Source: Daphnia pulex (lineage: Eukaryota; Arthropoda; Branchiopoda; Diplostraca; Daphniidae). From it: a stretch of 64,000 bases of DNA. The stretch is from NCBI RefSeq assembly GCF_021134715.1, contig NC_060024.1:7502001-7566000 (forward strand). The letters are read 5' to 3'. This document shows, in pieces, positions 23,801 to 35,375 of the stretch. The position numbers and the translations under genes were made by a program. The notes beneath the pieces were generated by a model that had not been told where the DNA came from, did no database searches, and saw nothing but the letters and a program-made list of their open reading frames with translations. Position 1 is the first letter of the stretch, and each line of letters starts with the position of its first letter.

Positions 23801-24120
23801 GTGTGTTGGTTGGTTGGAGTAGTAGTAGTAGTGGTGGTGTAGTATAGTAAATGGATTCACTGATTGAATGGGTGTGGTTGATGTTTGTTTCTTTTTCGCT
23901 TCTCCTCCTTCTCCTCCTTCTTCTGTGTGTATCCGTCCGTGTGTTGCCAGAGCCCTCCCGCGCTCGTTTTTCTTCTTCTGTTTTCTTCCCCCACTCTGCT
24001 GCTGCTGCGTTCATACCGTTCCTTCGTACTAAACTACACCACCCCTCCTGAAGCTCCTAGGAGCTTTATTGCAGTTGTCATTCAGATTCCCTCCAGAACA
24101 CACACACGTTTCCGGTAGGG
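23801..24120. repeat. Low-complexity trinucleotide and pyrimidine-rich tract
   Basis: GTAGTAGTAGTAGTGGTGGTG near 23818, then CTCCTCCTTCTCCTCCTTCTT near 23900 and GCTGCTGCTGCG near 23998. Long open frames on both strands here come from the skewed composition. Confidence 0.7.
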
Positions 24121-24734
24121 CAGCAAACCGCAACAACAACAACAATGGCGGAATAATTTAGTATCGATAGTTAAAAAAGAAAAGAAAAGGGCCAAGGCTT
24201 CGATTGTTGTGTGTAAAATCAAAAGAGATTGGGTTTCACATTTTATTTGTTAAAATTTTTTATTTCTTTTCGGGTGGAACGAGAGACGGGGGAAAAAAGA
24301 AAAAGAAAGAAAAAGATTTGTCGTTCATGAATGAATGAGCTCGTTGGCTCAAAGTCAATAAAAGTCTGCTGGACCCCCGACTATTGTTAGTTGTTTGTTG
24401 ATGAATGGCGTTCTAATATTTATTCGTAGCACTTTCCATTTTTATGTTATACATGTCTCTCTCTGAAAGTTCTAAAGGGTGGAGAGAGGAAAAAATCAAA
24501 TTTTATTGGGGTGTGTGTGTGTTTGTAATGCGGCTTTCTTTTCTGTAATGTCGTAACGTGCCGTGGCATTGAATCAAGTTGTTACCCTCGCACACGATTG
24601 GAGTTTGGAGTTTGGGGGGAGGCGTGGATTTCACGACACCACAGAGTCGTCAAGCTATCGGTGGAGGGGAATTTAGTTTAATTTGCTTGAACTGACATTA
24701 TGACTTGAATTTAGTATTCAGATGACTGAAAATA

Positions 24735-25431
24735 GCTTATGGCGCCATGGAAACTACCTTGGAAATGCTTTCGAGATTGCTGATTGGCGGAGGAGGTCCT
24801 GAAATGATTGATGGAGAAGAGGACAAAATCCCCAGCCCAGAAATCCTCAGCGCTCCTTTTGTGATCACTCAAAATAAAGGATCGGTTAGTTAACTTCGTT
24901 AAGAATCGAAATAATTAAGCATTATTAATTAAAAATGTACTCGTCTATAGATCACTAGAATTCAAATGGGTGAAGAATGAGCCTTTGTGGATCGTCAACA
25001 TCGAGAAAAGCATCGCCAGCCAGTGGCAATTGGATATAACAGGTGTCCGTCATGAAGGCCCTTCTGTTAACTGGGATGCTATTTGGGAAGGTCAAAGCGC
25101 AACTTTCACCGTCTCTGATGTATTCTACTAAACCCATTTAGACTATATCGTGTAGAAATTTTGCTTAAATCAATTTCGTTTATAGGACTCCTTGAGTGGT
25201 GACTGCAGCACTATCTACGACATTGAACGCCTTCCCTGGGCTCAGGTCTACACAATGGAGGCCTACAAAATGGGCTCTTGGGACGCCGTTTGCCAGGGCA
25301 AGCCCGTCTACAAACTTGTCAAGACCAAGGACTTCAACCGCTGCAGACTTCCGAGATTCGTGTTGATCTTCCCCTCAACGGCAAATTATGCACTTGTAAT
25401 GCTTTACTATGAATCTATGATGCCCTCTTAG
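24735..25431 (+). pseudogene. Vitellogenin N-terminal fragment, broken
   Basis: Vitellogenin is the egg-yolk lipoprotein; its N-terminal lipid-transfer domain is represented here by three exon pieces. 24735-24895 reads LSAPFVITQNKG near its end. 24951-25119 reads FKWVKNEPLWIVNIEKSIAS then QLDITGV. 25186-25431 reads SGDCSTIYDIERLPWAQV then WDAVCQGKPVYKLVKTKDFN. The WIVNIEKSIAS-x-LQLD and C-x3-Y-x-I-x-x-LP with CQGKP...VKTKDF-C patterns are diagnostic for arthropod vitellogenins. The 25119/25186 junction is in phase. The 24895/24951 junction is out of phase by one. After the last motif the frame runs into unrelated residues and TAG, and the other roughly 1,500 residues are absent. So this is a dead fragment, without signal peptide. 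Confidence 0.8.
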
Positions 25432-25852
25432 TGGCTTTGTTATGAACCATTTTAGTATAGTTAACTGGCAATGTCAGATGCAGTTTATAGAAACCCCTCA
25501 AAACAATCAAGACGCCAAATGTGTATAAATGGTTTGCTTTTGTTTTTGACGTGAAAATATAAAATATTGGGCAATGCATATTTACAAAATACTTTGGTTA
25601 GTATTTAATAATAGTTAGTCTAACTCTAAGGATTACACTACACAGAAATTAACTATTCGGGGCTGCCGAAAACAGATAAATGCTTGCAAGTTGCAAGTCT
25701 TCGTCGTGTATCTACGCGTTAGTTACGCGCTAGTTTGTAAAGAAAAATAATTGGGAAACAGACTAAATCTTTTGAAAATTATGTGTATTTAATCAAGACT
25801 GCGTAAATCAGATGAGAATTTCAATGCGAGTGATTTTGTTTATCGACATTTC
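25432..25852. other. No gene recognised
   Basis: AT-rich sequence after the vitellogenin fragment. Confidence 0.4.
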
Positions 25853-26350
25853 AGTGTCGGCGGATGAATGTCCGCCTGGAATTCACCGGGGTCCGGGACT
25901 TGTTCAAGAGTAATATCTGTTGGAATGCGTAAGCAAACACACAATAGGTGGCAGCACAAACGGGAGTGGTGGCAGCACAAGCGGGAGTTCTCTCGGCCTT
26001 CTACCTTGACTGTGCAGTGCTCTCTTTTGTCTCTTTCTCTTTCTCTCCGTCTGCTAAAACACGCGGTCATGCGTTAACTTGTCTCCCCGTTTTTGTATCA
26101 AGAAATCTGGTCTAAAGTTATTCTATCTGTGTTCCAAACCTCATTGTATCGAGACTCTTGAGTTATTCTTTTTGTTCATCCGAGTTAATCTGACTCAGGT
26201 AATTATCTCTGTAATTATGTCTCATGTATTGCATATTCTATGTACACATTTCGACATGCATTGATGAGATGTACTTTGCCTGTACGGTACATACAGAAGC
26301 CTGTGTTTATTCAATACAGAAGCCTAGTTAAACCCTTGTCTATTCTCTAC
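25853..26350 (+). mobile_element. Possible solo LTR
   Basis: Starts TGTCGGCGGATGAATGTCCG, a small hairpin (GGCGGA against TCCGCC) beginning with TG, and a TG...CA-like unit can be drawn to CTCTACA at 26350. It includes a duplicated GGTGGCAGCACAA motif (25946 and 25968) and a run of CTCTTT repeats. No primer-binding site, internal region or target duplication was seen, so this is only suggestive. Its end overlaps the 3' end of the minus-strand gene to the right. Confidence 0.25.
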
Positions 26351-27054
26351 AATATCCACGAACAGAGGCTGTGACACATAACTTGAACCGTCAGCCGGCA
26401 GCTGTGAATTTTGCAGCTCCTTATTCTGGTCGATTAATTCTTCGATTTCTGTTAATTCCAAAATACTCGAAGATTCCGATTTCAATAAAGACACCACGTT
26501 GGTCTCTGTTTTCAACATCTCATCAACTCATTTTCTCAATCAACATCATTTTCAACACCAGGTTGAATTCCTTCAGTGGAGTGAATGATTTGAGGTTTTC
26601 CTGATTGTCCCTCAGCGACTTTCCCAGGGGCGATCCTATAAGGATTTGTCACTTCCTTTTTTATTTCAGTTTATGCAAGTGGCTTGCATTCGGGTTTCGG
26701 TTCAATTACGTTAACGGGAGTAGATAGGTTGAGTATGATTTCGGTCCATACATCCGTCAACTCCACTGGTTGCCGCATCACAACTGGGTCCCTTTGTGGT
26801 GGAAAAGGGATAAAACCTTGTTCGGCGTTCGATAGTACTCCAGATGGCGGAATTAATCCAGGAGACGAAAGAAGTATGGTACTGAAATTCCCATAGTAGA
26901 CACGTTCCTTAACAGGTGTCGGTTTCAATTTCACAGTCTGGTATTGGCATGACAGTGGTGGTTGAGACAGTGAGTTGTCTGGTTGCGGGGTCTTATGTAT
27001 CGGGTTCGTAATCAACCACGAAGAAACCATCGAGATCAGTGCTGCAAAACACAT
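26324..27054 (-). CDS. Small secreted protein of unknown function
   Basis: Starts ATG at 27054 in AACAAAATG context, 60 bp downstream of a TATA box. The N-terminus (MCFAALISMVSSWLITN) is a likely signal peptide. The rest is proline-rich (KTPQPDNSLSQPPLSCQYQT). TAA at about 26671 ends the first frame after 127 residues. The same frame continues open past the TAA (KKEVTNPYRIAPGKVAEGQS), and a further frame at 26518-26324 reads LELTEIEELIDQNKELQN. So the ancestral protein was probably longer, or a short intron spans the stop. No known family. It faces the gene at 27876. Confidence 0.5.
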
Positions 27055-27112
27055 TTTGTGAGTTTGTTAAATTGCAGATCAATTTTCGAATAATGTAGAG
27101 GGCAGCGGTGAC

Positions 27113-27137
27113 CTTTATAAAGCCTAGGCCGATTCAG
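27113..27137 (-). promoter_or_regulatory. Core promoter of the minus-strand secreted-protein gene
   Basis: Minus-strand reading gives TGAATCGGC, then CTA, then GGCTTTATAAAGG. The TATA box (plus-strand 27114-27119) lies 60 bp before the start codon, a normal distance with a short 5' UTR. The TGAATCGGC plus GGCT-x-TATA arrangement recurs in the facing promoter at 27798-27828. Confidence 0.6.
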
Positions 27138-27797
27138 CTTTCGCGCTTCGCACCAGTCATTTTGCATGGAATTTTAATTTTCCAAAATTCAAATCAAACG
27201 TTATGAAATGCAATTTTACTTTTTCTTAAACCTTATGACATTACACACATATTTCAAGCAAGTGACAATGAAATAAAATTACAGAAATAATTAAAAAGCC
27301 CATTATAGAAATGGAAATCGATAGATATGCTGGCTGTGGCTGGCAACTGCAGATAGCAAAATTACTTGCTCCTTTATGCCCTCTTACTTCATTCTCAAGA
27401 AGTTTTGAAATTGATTATGAAAAAATAATTAATCCTAGAAAATGGGCGTTTTTTTTTAATTACGCAGTTCATTTCTGCTTTCCAAATTATCTTTAATTAG
27501 AATTAGCCTAAGATACCTATACCTATTTCATTGAATTGATCAACAAAATGTTCCAATACGCAATACATGGGGATCTATTACGCAAAACGGGATCGGCAGA
27601 GATGGCGGAACGTTATTGAATTAGATGGAATTATATTTTCGAATATATTTCGATCACTCTTAATTAAAAACTTGATTTCTTTTTTTAAATGCATTTGTAA
27701 TATAATAATGTTTCAGAATAACTAAAGTTTAATGACATAACATTCTACAATTTTAAAATAAATTCGAATAACTGACCAGAAACGGCTGTTGCGAGTG
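27138..27797. other. Shared intergenic region between two facing-away genes
   Basis: About 0.65 kb between divergent TATA boxes. AT-rich, without another gene; short open frames only. It probably holds regulatory sites for both neighbours, none of which I can name. Confidence 0.45.
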
Positions 27798-27828
27798 TGA
27801 ATCGGCGATGGAAGGCTATATATAAGGG
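27798..27828 (+). promoter_or_regulatory. Core promoter of the 27876 gene
   Basis: TGAATCGGC at 27798-27806 is followed by GGCTATATATAAGGG, with the TATA box about 55 bp before the start codon. The same two blocks in the same order occur in the oppositely oriented promoter at 27113-27137. Confidence 0.65.
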
Positions 27829-27875
27829 ACCCTCCCCCCCAAGGTAGTTTTTCTCTAAGGTTTACAACTACCAAA

Positions 27876-28100
27876 ATGTCAAATCTAGTTGTTCATACTT
27901 GTTGGCACTATTGGGTAACTAAAATGTCCAAGCGGTTTGGTTCGGCAGTTGAGCAGTTATTTTATGACAAGGAAGAAGAATTATGGGTCGATACCGACAT
28001 GGATGTATGGGTGAATATGTCTCCTGGATTAATATTAACAGATCAAGAGGCAAGAGCCTATTTTGCTGAAACGAAGCCCGCCAGTCATATATGGATTTGA
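27876..28100 (+). CDS. Small acidic protein of unknown function
   Basis: ATG at 27876 follows a TATA box and a short CTACCAAA leader. The 74-residue product starts MSNLVVHTCWHYWVTKMSKR and carries acidic stretches (YDKEEELWVDTDMDVWV). No signal peptide and no known domain. The stop at 28098 may be due to a frame slip: another frame overlapping the end continues with YGFDDLSSDEDHLRRTNEAV, which looks coding. The gene is divergent from the secreted-protein gene and shares its promoter motif. Confidence 0.5.
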   Translation: MSNLVVHTCWHYWVTKMSKRFGSAVEQLFYDKEEELWVDTDMDVWVNMSPGLILTDQEARAYFAETKPASHIWI

Positions 28101-28289
28101 TGATTTGAGCTCTGACGAGGACCATCTTCGCCGAACTAACGAAGCCGTGCAGTTTACTTCAACGGAGACATTTTTTTTGCCTTTTTCTTCGAAATTCAAT
28201 ACAACCATTTCAAATATCAAATATCAATATCATTTATTTTCGTGTATCAGAGTATATGACCCGCATAAAGCTAGAATATGATTAACTGT

Positions 28290-29400
28290 TTGAGCTGTAC
28301 AGGCTATGGCTATAATAGTTCCGTTGATGTTCTGGTCATCATGCTGTGTTGTTGTGCATCATGACAATGTTGTGGTCAGGCTGTGGTCCACTTCCTTTCG
28401 TTTTTTCACTATTTATTTAGTCACAATTCCTTTTTCTCAGTGGCCTATTACTAAGGTTTAGGTTTGGTTTCCTCTAATAAATTTTTTTTTTCTGTTTGAA
28501 TCAGAAGTTAAGTTTTTTCTCATTAGAATCAGTGCGATATTCTATGAACCATATTGAGCTGTGCTTCAAGCCTTCAAGTATACTGCAGAATTTTACCCGT
28601 GCCCTTGCTGTATTTTAGGGTTTCTTCTCCAATGCTAGACTTCTTCATCACACGCGTCGCATATGTCTTATGTCTCGCGGTGGTGTACTTACGTCCTGCG
28701 TAACAGTGAAGGCTCGTTTTTTAGCATTGAAAACCTGACTGATTTTTCTGCATGGCCAACTGCCAACGGTCATCTTCACCGTTTGCTTTCATGAATTTTA
28801 ATCTTTTTATGGATGATTGTTTCATTATTAATCTCCCCTTCTTTGTTTCCCACATTCCTGCCTTTAATGAATGTTCCTAAAGAGAAACAATTTGTAGTCA
28901 ACTAGAAATTTTACAAGTCTGAATTTTTTTTTATTGCTGCACTAAAACTTAGAGGATTGTGTATGATCTCACAACACAGGTTTAAGGTAACTGAATCACG
29001 TTTCTTGTATTGAATTTTTGGTCCAATATGTTGATAATTTCTAGTCAACAGAACACTTGCCTCATAAAACTTCTGGTTGATTTAGCCTCAGAGAGGTAAT
29101 CTTGCATTAAACGATCCAATTGAGTTTTCCCAGTTAAATGGGAAGCTAAACCGCTAAACAAACTTCTTCAGGCGTTAAAATCACTAGAATAGGAGTAGTA
29201 AATATATTTGAATTAAAACTCATAACAAAAAATTACTTTTGAAGAGATTCTTTCAACGTTAATGGTGAAACTAGCTAGACTGAAAACGTGACTAGTACGA
29301 AAGAGGTTAAAATGAGCTTTTTTTACTCGTTGTATTTTCTTTACAGGAATTCAAGTACAGGATTTACAGGAGTCTCTTTTAAATCGAAGTAAAATGGTTT
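28290..29400. other. No gene recognised
   Basis: AT-rich, no open frame with a motif. It borders the decayed non-LTR element to the right. Confidence 0.4.
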
Positions 29401-29979
29401 TAGTTCTGACATTTAAAAAAATGTTTTACTGGGCTCCCCTCCTGGAAAGGAGTCACACCGGAATGTATTACCGAGAATTAAATAGAAGCAGAAAAGATAA
29501 GCAAGTTGTTTGACAGAAATTTGTACAGTAAGAAATAAACGAGAAGCGGTTGACAAAAGATGGTAGTTAAAAAAAAGACTAGCATGGGGGAGAGGGGGAA
29601 GTTGGGACCTCCTGGCCTCCGTGCGGTCGGGTGATCCTGCTTGGCATGGTAGGATCTTCAAGGCCACGCAATAGCGGCCGCAGATTTAGCTTTCGGCAAA
29701 CACATAAGCCGTTTGTGGGCCCCAGCTCCGCGTTTTGACTAGATTGGGGTCGGGAGTAATGGGGCTGGATTAACTGGGGGGGAGGGGGGAGGTGGAGTGC
29801 TGGATCATAGATGACTGGATCGGTGCAGGCGCTTGGTGGCGGAGACGAACGACCTCAAATCGTTCCACAGCGAGGGATCGGCCAAAATGAACGAGAGAGT
29901 TGGCGGCCATCCGCACTGTGACCGTGTGACGACATGCTTTTGGAGATGAGGGACTTGCTCAGATCCGCGTAGAGCCGGC

Positions 29980-31760
29980 AGAAAAATTTAAAGAAGGGGA
30001 GTATGTTTTGTCGTCCTCGCCGAATGCACAGCTGGGAAATGGTCTGAGTTTGAGTTTGTGGAGATGAGAGTTAAGCATGCAGTGACCTGTTAAAACTTGG
30101 GTGACAGGGCGCTTTAAAACAGTTGGGTTTTGGGTTTAGATGGTTCGGCTGAGGGGAAAAAAAGTTTCGTGGTGGCGCCCTTTGGAGAGGTAGCCCACTC
30201 TGACCGCCAGCGATCCCATATAGCAACTGGCTGATTAAAGTCTTGGTCTTAGCTTTAGATTTTGGTTGTTGGGGATGTTGCTCTGAAAGAGTTCGCTCTT
30301 GCTGGGGGGGGGGGGATAGGGCAAAAGCTGATCCCAAGGAGGAACTGGAGCTCCGGAGACACTCCGCACTGGATCAATTTTTGATAGATTATTGACGATG
30401 CTGATTTGGCGGAAGCTGCTCAGATTGACATTTGATGACTTGCTTTGTTTGCCATGACCACTACTTTCACCGCCTTTCACTCGGTTGGGAAATACTGGAG
30501 AGAGATTCTGTCGTTAAAAATAGAGATCATTTGGGACTTTACTTCCCAAAAGCAGCATTTAATGAGGGCCATCGAAAGCCTGTCCTTGCCGGCGGCTGCA
30601 TTTTGGTTGAACAAGTCGATTGCTGCCTAATTTTTCCCGGCCTGACACTGCTGGAACTGTTGATTCGGTAAGTTAAGGCCCCGATAGAGCAAAGGTGACA
30701 TTATTAATCACTGCGAAGTGAGCTGGGAGAGACGAATGGTCGTCTGGGAAGAAGTGGCGGGCACATTCCTCCAGAAGAGTGAGGACACCGCTAGGCCGTC
30801 AATTGTGATCGATGGTGGCATGGCGATGCTATTTGCGACTTTTAGAGCAGAGAAAAGGTTTGACCCACGAGATTTGATTCGCAAAACTGCTGTCAGGATT
30901 TCTTTTTTTACTTGCGTAATCCTCTTTGAAACAACGACTTTGCCTGGACAAAATGTTTACTACTTTTGGCCGTTTTGTCACGGGACCACGTTTCCATGGC
31001 ACGCTTGGTATTGAAACACAGGGCGCCCAGATCGTTCTGATTTTCACCATGGCATCAGGTGGGTACGGTACTTGGCAGAAGGAGACTTAGCACTGCATGC
31101 AGGGACAGTCATGGTATTTACAAGAGCTTTTATCTGACTTCTGCTGTAGACGTGGAATGCCACATTCCACACATTTGGGCCCAGCTTAGAAACAAAAAAC
31201 TCTTTTAGGCGCGTCGTGTCGACACGGGAGATGTGCGGTGCCTTTTTACTCGATGTTTTGTCGCGTGGAAACAGTACTGATGGACAGGGGAAGCAATCTC
31301 AAAGAAAATGTATGGGTGATCCGATAACCATGGGATGGACGAGAACATCCACCGCTGGGCAATGATTTTGTCACCACCCAATGTGATGTCTAAGAAAGAC
31401 GTGCCAGGGGGAGATAAGTTGAGATCGTCTTTCGAGTGATTGAGAATGTGTAGCTTGTTAATCAGGATCTAATGCTCTAATTCGTGGTCCTTTGGATCGG
31501 TTTGTGGACTGTTCTAAATTGGTTTTTTGCGTTTGAGTCAATCGCAATAATTGAGTGCTATGTCAGCAAGTGGGAGAGGCCGCTGGCGAACAGGCCACCA
31601 ATATCGGGGACGGATGGTCGAAAATATGCTGAAATAAAACGAAAAGTTGCACCTGTGGCTGTTAAGTCGACTACTGCGATGTGGTATGATGAGTGGACGG
31701 ACGTGGCTTTGCCCGACTTAGCGAGAGACAGTTTGACCAGGATCGCTGCTCCGTAAGCGT
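29980..31760 (-). pseudogene. ORF2 remnants (endonuclease, RT) of R1/jockey-like element
   Basis: Fragments in several frames. At about 31750-31500 comes an endonuclease piece (VDLTATGATFRFISAYFRP, then IIAIDSNAKN, matching D-x-N-A of this clade). At about 31470-31290 is NHSKDDLNLSPPGTSFLDI and WLSDHPYIFF (the S-D-H site). At about 30600-30330 is an RT piece (GKDRLSMALIKCCFW, then SSFRQISIVNNLSKI). At about 30110-29990 is VTQVLTGHCMLNSHLHKLKL followed by a Cys motif, as at the end of R1/jockey ORF2. The YADD core was not found, so that part is lost. Confidence 0.6.
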
Positions 31761-32115
31761 GATTTTGGTTTAAGGCGTGGAAAGCAAAGTTCCCCGGAGG
31801 AACGTCAACAAGGGAGGGGGGCGAACTGTTGATGGTTCGCTGTAGAAAGGAGATGTTGATAGACTAAATATCGATGTCGAAAGACTGTTGATATATGCTT
31901 ACTGTTTTTGTACAAAAACTTTGTCGAAGTTCTTTTCAAGGCTAAACTCCGCTAAAGAGGCTGCAGCTGCTTTCGAATGTCTTGAATTTATTTGAAGGCA
32001 TCTTAGGGACCTTTAAGGGGGGAGGTTTGCTCTGATTGGGCTCTGATGAGGGGCAAAAGGTAGGTTGCAGTGCATTAGTCACGATCCAGGCTGAGCCGAT
32101 ATTGATGGACCGTTT

Positions 32116-33451
32116 TCATTTGAATTGTAGAGAATCACCTACTTGGTGCTTCCCGGTACAGTTTGCGCACTTCAGATCGGAGCTGTGGCACTCGCGTGTC
32201 TGGTGATCTCCCGCGAACTTTCCACATTTTGGAGCGGAGGAGCGACAGGAAACTTGAGCTTTGCCATAGCCCTGACAGTTGTAACATTGACGCACTTCTC
32301 TGTCAAGCAGAACCTCGACTACCCGGGCTGTGTTGTTAAAAAGATCAATCACTCCATGAGACAGCGCGCGATCCCTAGCCTCACGACAAGTGAAAAAGAT
32401 TTTAGCGTGACCTCTTGTTGTACCTTCTCTAGCAAAAATTTGCTATACGGAGTCCACTTTCCTCTTAGAGCCAGGTTCCTAAGCATGATTTCATCCTTCT
32501 TGCTGGTTAGCCGATTGAAGTCAACGACAAGGACTTCTGGGTATAATCTGGATGAGCGGGTGATGGAAGATAAGATGTTTTTGCTGTTCGCACTTTGCTT
32601 CGACTCTAATATCGTCTTTGTCCGGTCGTATTCAGCTTCGTTATGAAGTCGCATGAAGATAGTGTCGTTCTTTTGACGGACTGACGATGGGGTGGGTTCT
32701 CCAGTAGCTGAGTCTAGTAGTTCCTTAGAGAGACTTTAGACTTTTGTGAGGGAGACCTTGTCTGAAGGTGCCGAGCCACTGTTGAAATTTTCAACTAGGA
32801 CTGGGACGGGGTGTCCTATGCGTAAGACAGTCTGTTGTGATGTTCTCTGTTCGGTTGAGGCGGGCCGGCGGGGTTCTTTGCCGATGAACTGACAGGCGGT
32901 TGCATTGGCGAAGGCTAGTTTTATTGTGACTATTTCGGCTTGGAGATGGTAATCTGGTCTTACTGAACCTGAATGAATTCCAGGGCAGCTGTCAGCTTTT
33001 CGACGCGGCACTCCTTTCTGAGCCCTTCTAAGTTCATTAGGTCTTGGTCTGCTGAAATGCTCGAAATATCGGAGTATTTGCACTTCTTCGGTTGAGTCTC
33101 GACGAGGCTGTTGTTAGCCGACAATGAGTAATGTGACCTTTTGGTGGAGGTGCAAGTCGCCTGGGTGGTGGCGGCAGCCACGTATGAAGTGCGTGGTTTG
33201 GGTAACCTGAGGCTGGAGCGATTCCTATTTTCTAAGGGTACCCCGCAAAACTTGGAGTCTGCCTTCCCAGTGTATATTTTCTGACAACAAACACAGGCTT
33301 TGGTGATGGCCGGGAGCTTTTGACATCCCGGCTTTGGACCTTTTTTCTTCTTTGCTCCAGAGATGACGCCACCATCGCTCTGACTCATGACAATTGACAA
33401 GGTGACATACCAGGTCGAAAATACGATAAGCACTAGTAAAAGAACTTTCAA
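32116..33451 (-). pseudogene. ORF1 (Gag-like zinc-knuckle protein) of R1/jockey-like element
   Basis: RNA-binding ORF1 of the non-LTR element, in at least three frames. The N-terminal part is basic and low in structure (SGAKKKKGPKPGCQKLPAI). The middle piece (32654-32349) contains LTSKKDEIMLRNLALRGKW, resembling the region before the knuckles in jockey-type Gags. The C-terminal piece has the zinc knuckles QCYNCQGYGKAQVSC and CHSSDLKCANCTGKHQ; a middle knuckle (PKCGKFAGDHQTREC) has also decayed. ORF2 follows downstream. Confidence 0.7.
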
Positions 33452-33612
33452 GAAACTGGATATGGCCGTAGTGTACCATATTCAGAGTTACTGCACTTCA
33501 AAATAGTTAAAATTATAGCACTGGTTTGGGAGACAGAAAAAAAAACAGTCGCCTATGCTAACAGCAGACGAATATTCTCCTAAGCTCTTACCTATGCCTA
33601 AGCTCTTACATA

Positions 33613-33913
33613 AATCGCACGAATCGACAAGATTATCAAGACTGCAACTAAAAGATTTTCTGATTGCCTCTCCACCGAGGAGCTTGCTGAATCTCCGTTC
33701 ACACAAGGTGACCATTTCATGGATGAAATTACGGAAAAGGAAGAAGATCTATTGGGCGGATTGGGGTCGGGCGTAGAGGAGTTTAAAGAAGAAGGAGACT
33801 TCGCCACAGAAGCAACTAAAGATTGCGATTCGGAAGCCTTAGACGAGCTCACAATAAAGCTTTCTCCATCAAAAAATTACTATGATTTACTTTTGGAGGT
33901 TAGCAATGCTTGA
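33613..33913 (+). CDS. Unidentified acidic coding segment
   Basis: Open from after a TAA at 33607 to a TGA at 33911. It reads ARIDKIIKTATKRFSDCLST, then an acidic stretch (DEITEKEEDLLGGLGSGVEE) and ELTIKLSPSKNYYDLLLE, followed by GTTAGC which could be a donor. Composition is coding-like and differs from the neighbouring transposon debris. No family is recognised. Confidence 0.4.
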
Positions 33914-34390
33914 ACCAATCTATTACATACAAATATACAACTGAGCTCTCCATAGTGCAAGTTTTTATTTCAAGTTGCTCGAAGGAAGGTTTTGAAGTGC
34001 CGATAATGGCCGACTCGTAGGATGTCTACTGGGGCAGTCTTTTTTCATTCCCTCATGGTTTTGCGCCTAAATATGCGGTTAAAAAATGTGGCGAACCCAT
34101 ACAAACATCTGTCAATATGATAGCAACATTTCGCCTGAAGTTCAATAAATTCAGTTCAGGGAAATCAGCCGAACATGAGGCTCATCGGTGATTTTCTTGG
34201 AATTTTAGCCACGGGTCAAGAAGCTGGTTTTTATTTTAATTGAAGGGTTAACCCCACAACTAGCTAGTAATTACTAGCTAATCAAAAATAGTATTAATTA
34301 GTCAAAAAGATAGACAATTTAAAGGACAATAACATACTTAAAATTGAACAACTTTCCTGGGCTTATAAGATACGAATAGGTGTAAAAACG
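33914..34390. other. No gene recognised
   Basis: Gap before the integrase tail. The upstream part of the Ty3-type polyprotein is not here. Confidence 0.4.
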
Positions 34391-34443
34391 AGAAACAAAT
34401 TTCACCTAATGGCGAACTCTCTTCCGACAAATGTTCTCCCGGG

Positions 34444-34941
34444 ATGCTGGAATTCAGGAATACTCCAAGGGAAAACGGCGTGTCGCAAGCAGAAATGGTC
34501 TTTGGCCACCAGTTGAGGTCCATCATTCCGGCTTATCGGACGTCATACGCCGCGCGCTGGAAGGCCGTCATGGAAGGAAGGGACCGCCAGGCAGAATTTG
34601 ACGCATTGGTCAAGTTCCGGTACGACGAACACGCACGCCCTCTTTCCCTACTTCCTTTGGGGACCCACGTAAGAATTTGGAACCCCAAATCCAAGCTGTG
34701 GGACAAGACGGGAGTCATTGTCAGCGTCGGGCGCTATCGCTCCTACCGCGTCAAATTCACAAGTGTCTTATGGCGAAACCACCATTTCCTACGCCCAATG
34801 ATCGCCGCCACGCCAGCCAATGACGACGGAGCCGAAGACGCAGGCAATCGGGGGGGGGGGGGGGGGGCAGGCGCCAGCACCGCAGATCCAGATGGAAAGG
34901 AGAGTGACAGCGTATCAATCGAGCACGGTCGTCCCAGGTAA
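34444..34941 (+). pseudogene. Ty3/gypsy integrase C-terminal fragment
   Basis: The tail of a retrotransposon Pol polyprotein. It reads LEFRNTPRENGVSQAEMVFG (the end of the integrase core, N-T-P-x-x-x-G-x-S-x-A-E), then LPLGTHVRIWNPKSKLWDKT and GVIVSVGRYRSYRVKF, the small beta-barrel following the core. A run of 17 G at about 34851-34867 sits in the linker after it and makes the last frame arbitrary. The core with the DDE triad, RT and protease are missing on the left. Confidence 0.8.
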
Positions 34942-35375
34942 ACCACCAACCACAGCGGCCAGCCCGCGCCTCGGCGAAGCGGCCGAATTTCAAAGCGCAG
35001 AGTCATGTTTGATATCTAATTGCAATGCCCGACTCGTTCAAGTACCCTTCCCGCCTCATTACCATCCCCTGTGTTAAGTGTGTTAAGCCGTTACTCACAT
35101 TTTATCAATGACGTTACGTCTTGGGAAGAGTTGTTGTGTATCCGTATCAGTGTTGTCGAGCTGCCCGCCAGTTGGCGCAGCTGCTCCGATGTCGTTTTCT
35201 GGACCGTCCGCGCATTCCTTCTCCCCCTCTCCCCCTCTTCCATCCACCCGGGAGATTTAACTTTGAAACACTCCCTCAAAAAGCAGTGACAAGGCCTTAC
35301 GGCCAAATCCTACAAGGTGACGGTACCACCTCCTCATAGACCATGATTCTACACATAATACAAATTCTTGAAATA
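34942..35375 (+). other. Possible LTR or flank of the Ty3-type fragment
   Basis: The 3' flank of the integrase tail. An LTR might start at TGTTAAGTGTGTTAAGCCG near 35072 and end near CCTACA at 35312, but no polypurine tract or matching copy is present to prove it. Confidence 0.3.

Larger units (their letters stand above)
29410..33451 (-). mobile_element. Decayed non-LTR retrotransposon, R1/jockey-like
   Basis: On the minus strand the order is ORF1 (33451-32116) then ORF2 remnants (about 31760-29980) with a 3' region to about 29410. ORF1 has zinc knuckles, ORF2 has endonuclease, reverse transcriptase and C-terminal pieces, all in the correct order. Frameshifts and stops occur throughout, and no terminal duplication is visible. 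The size of about 4 kb is somewhat short for the type, so pieces are missing. Confidence 0.7.
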
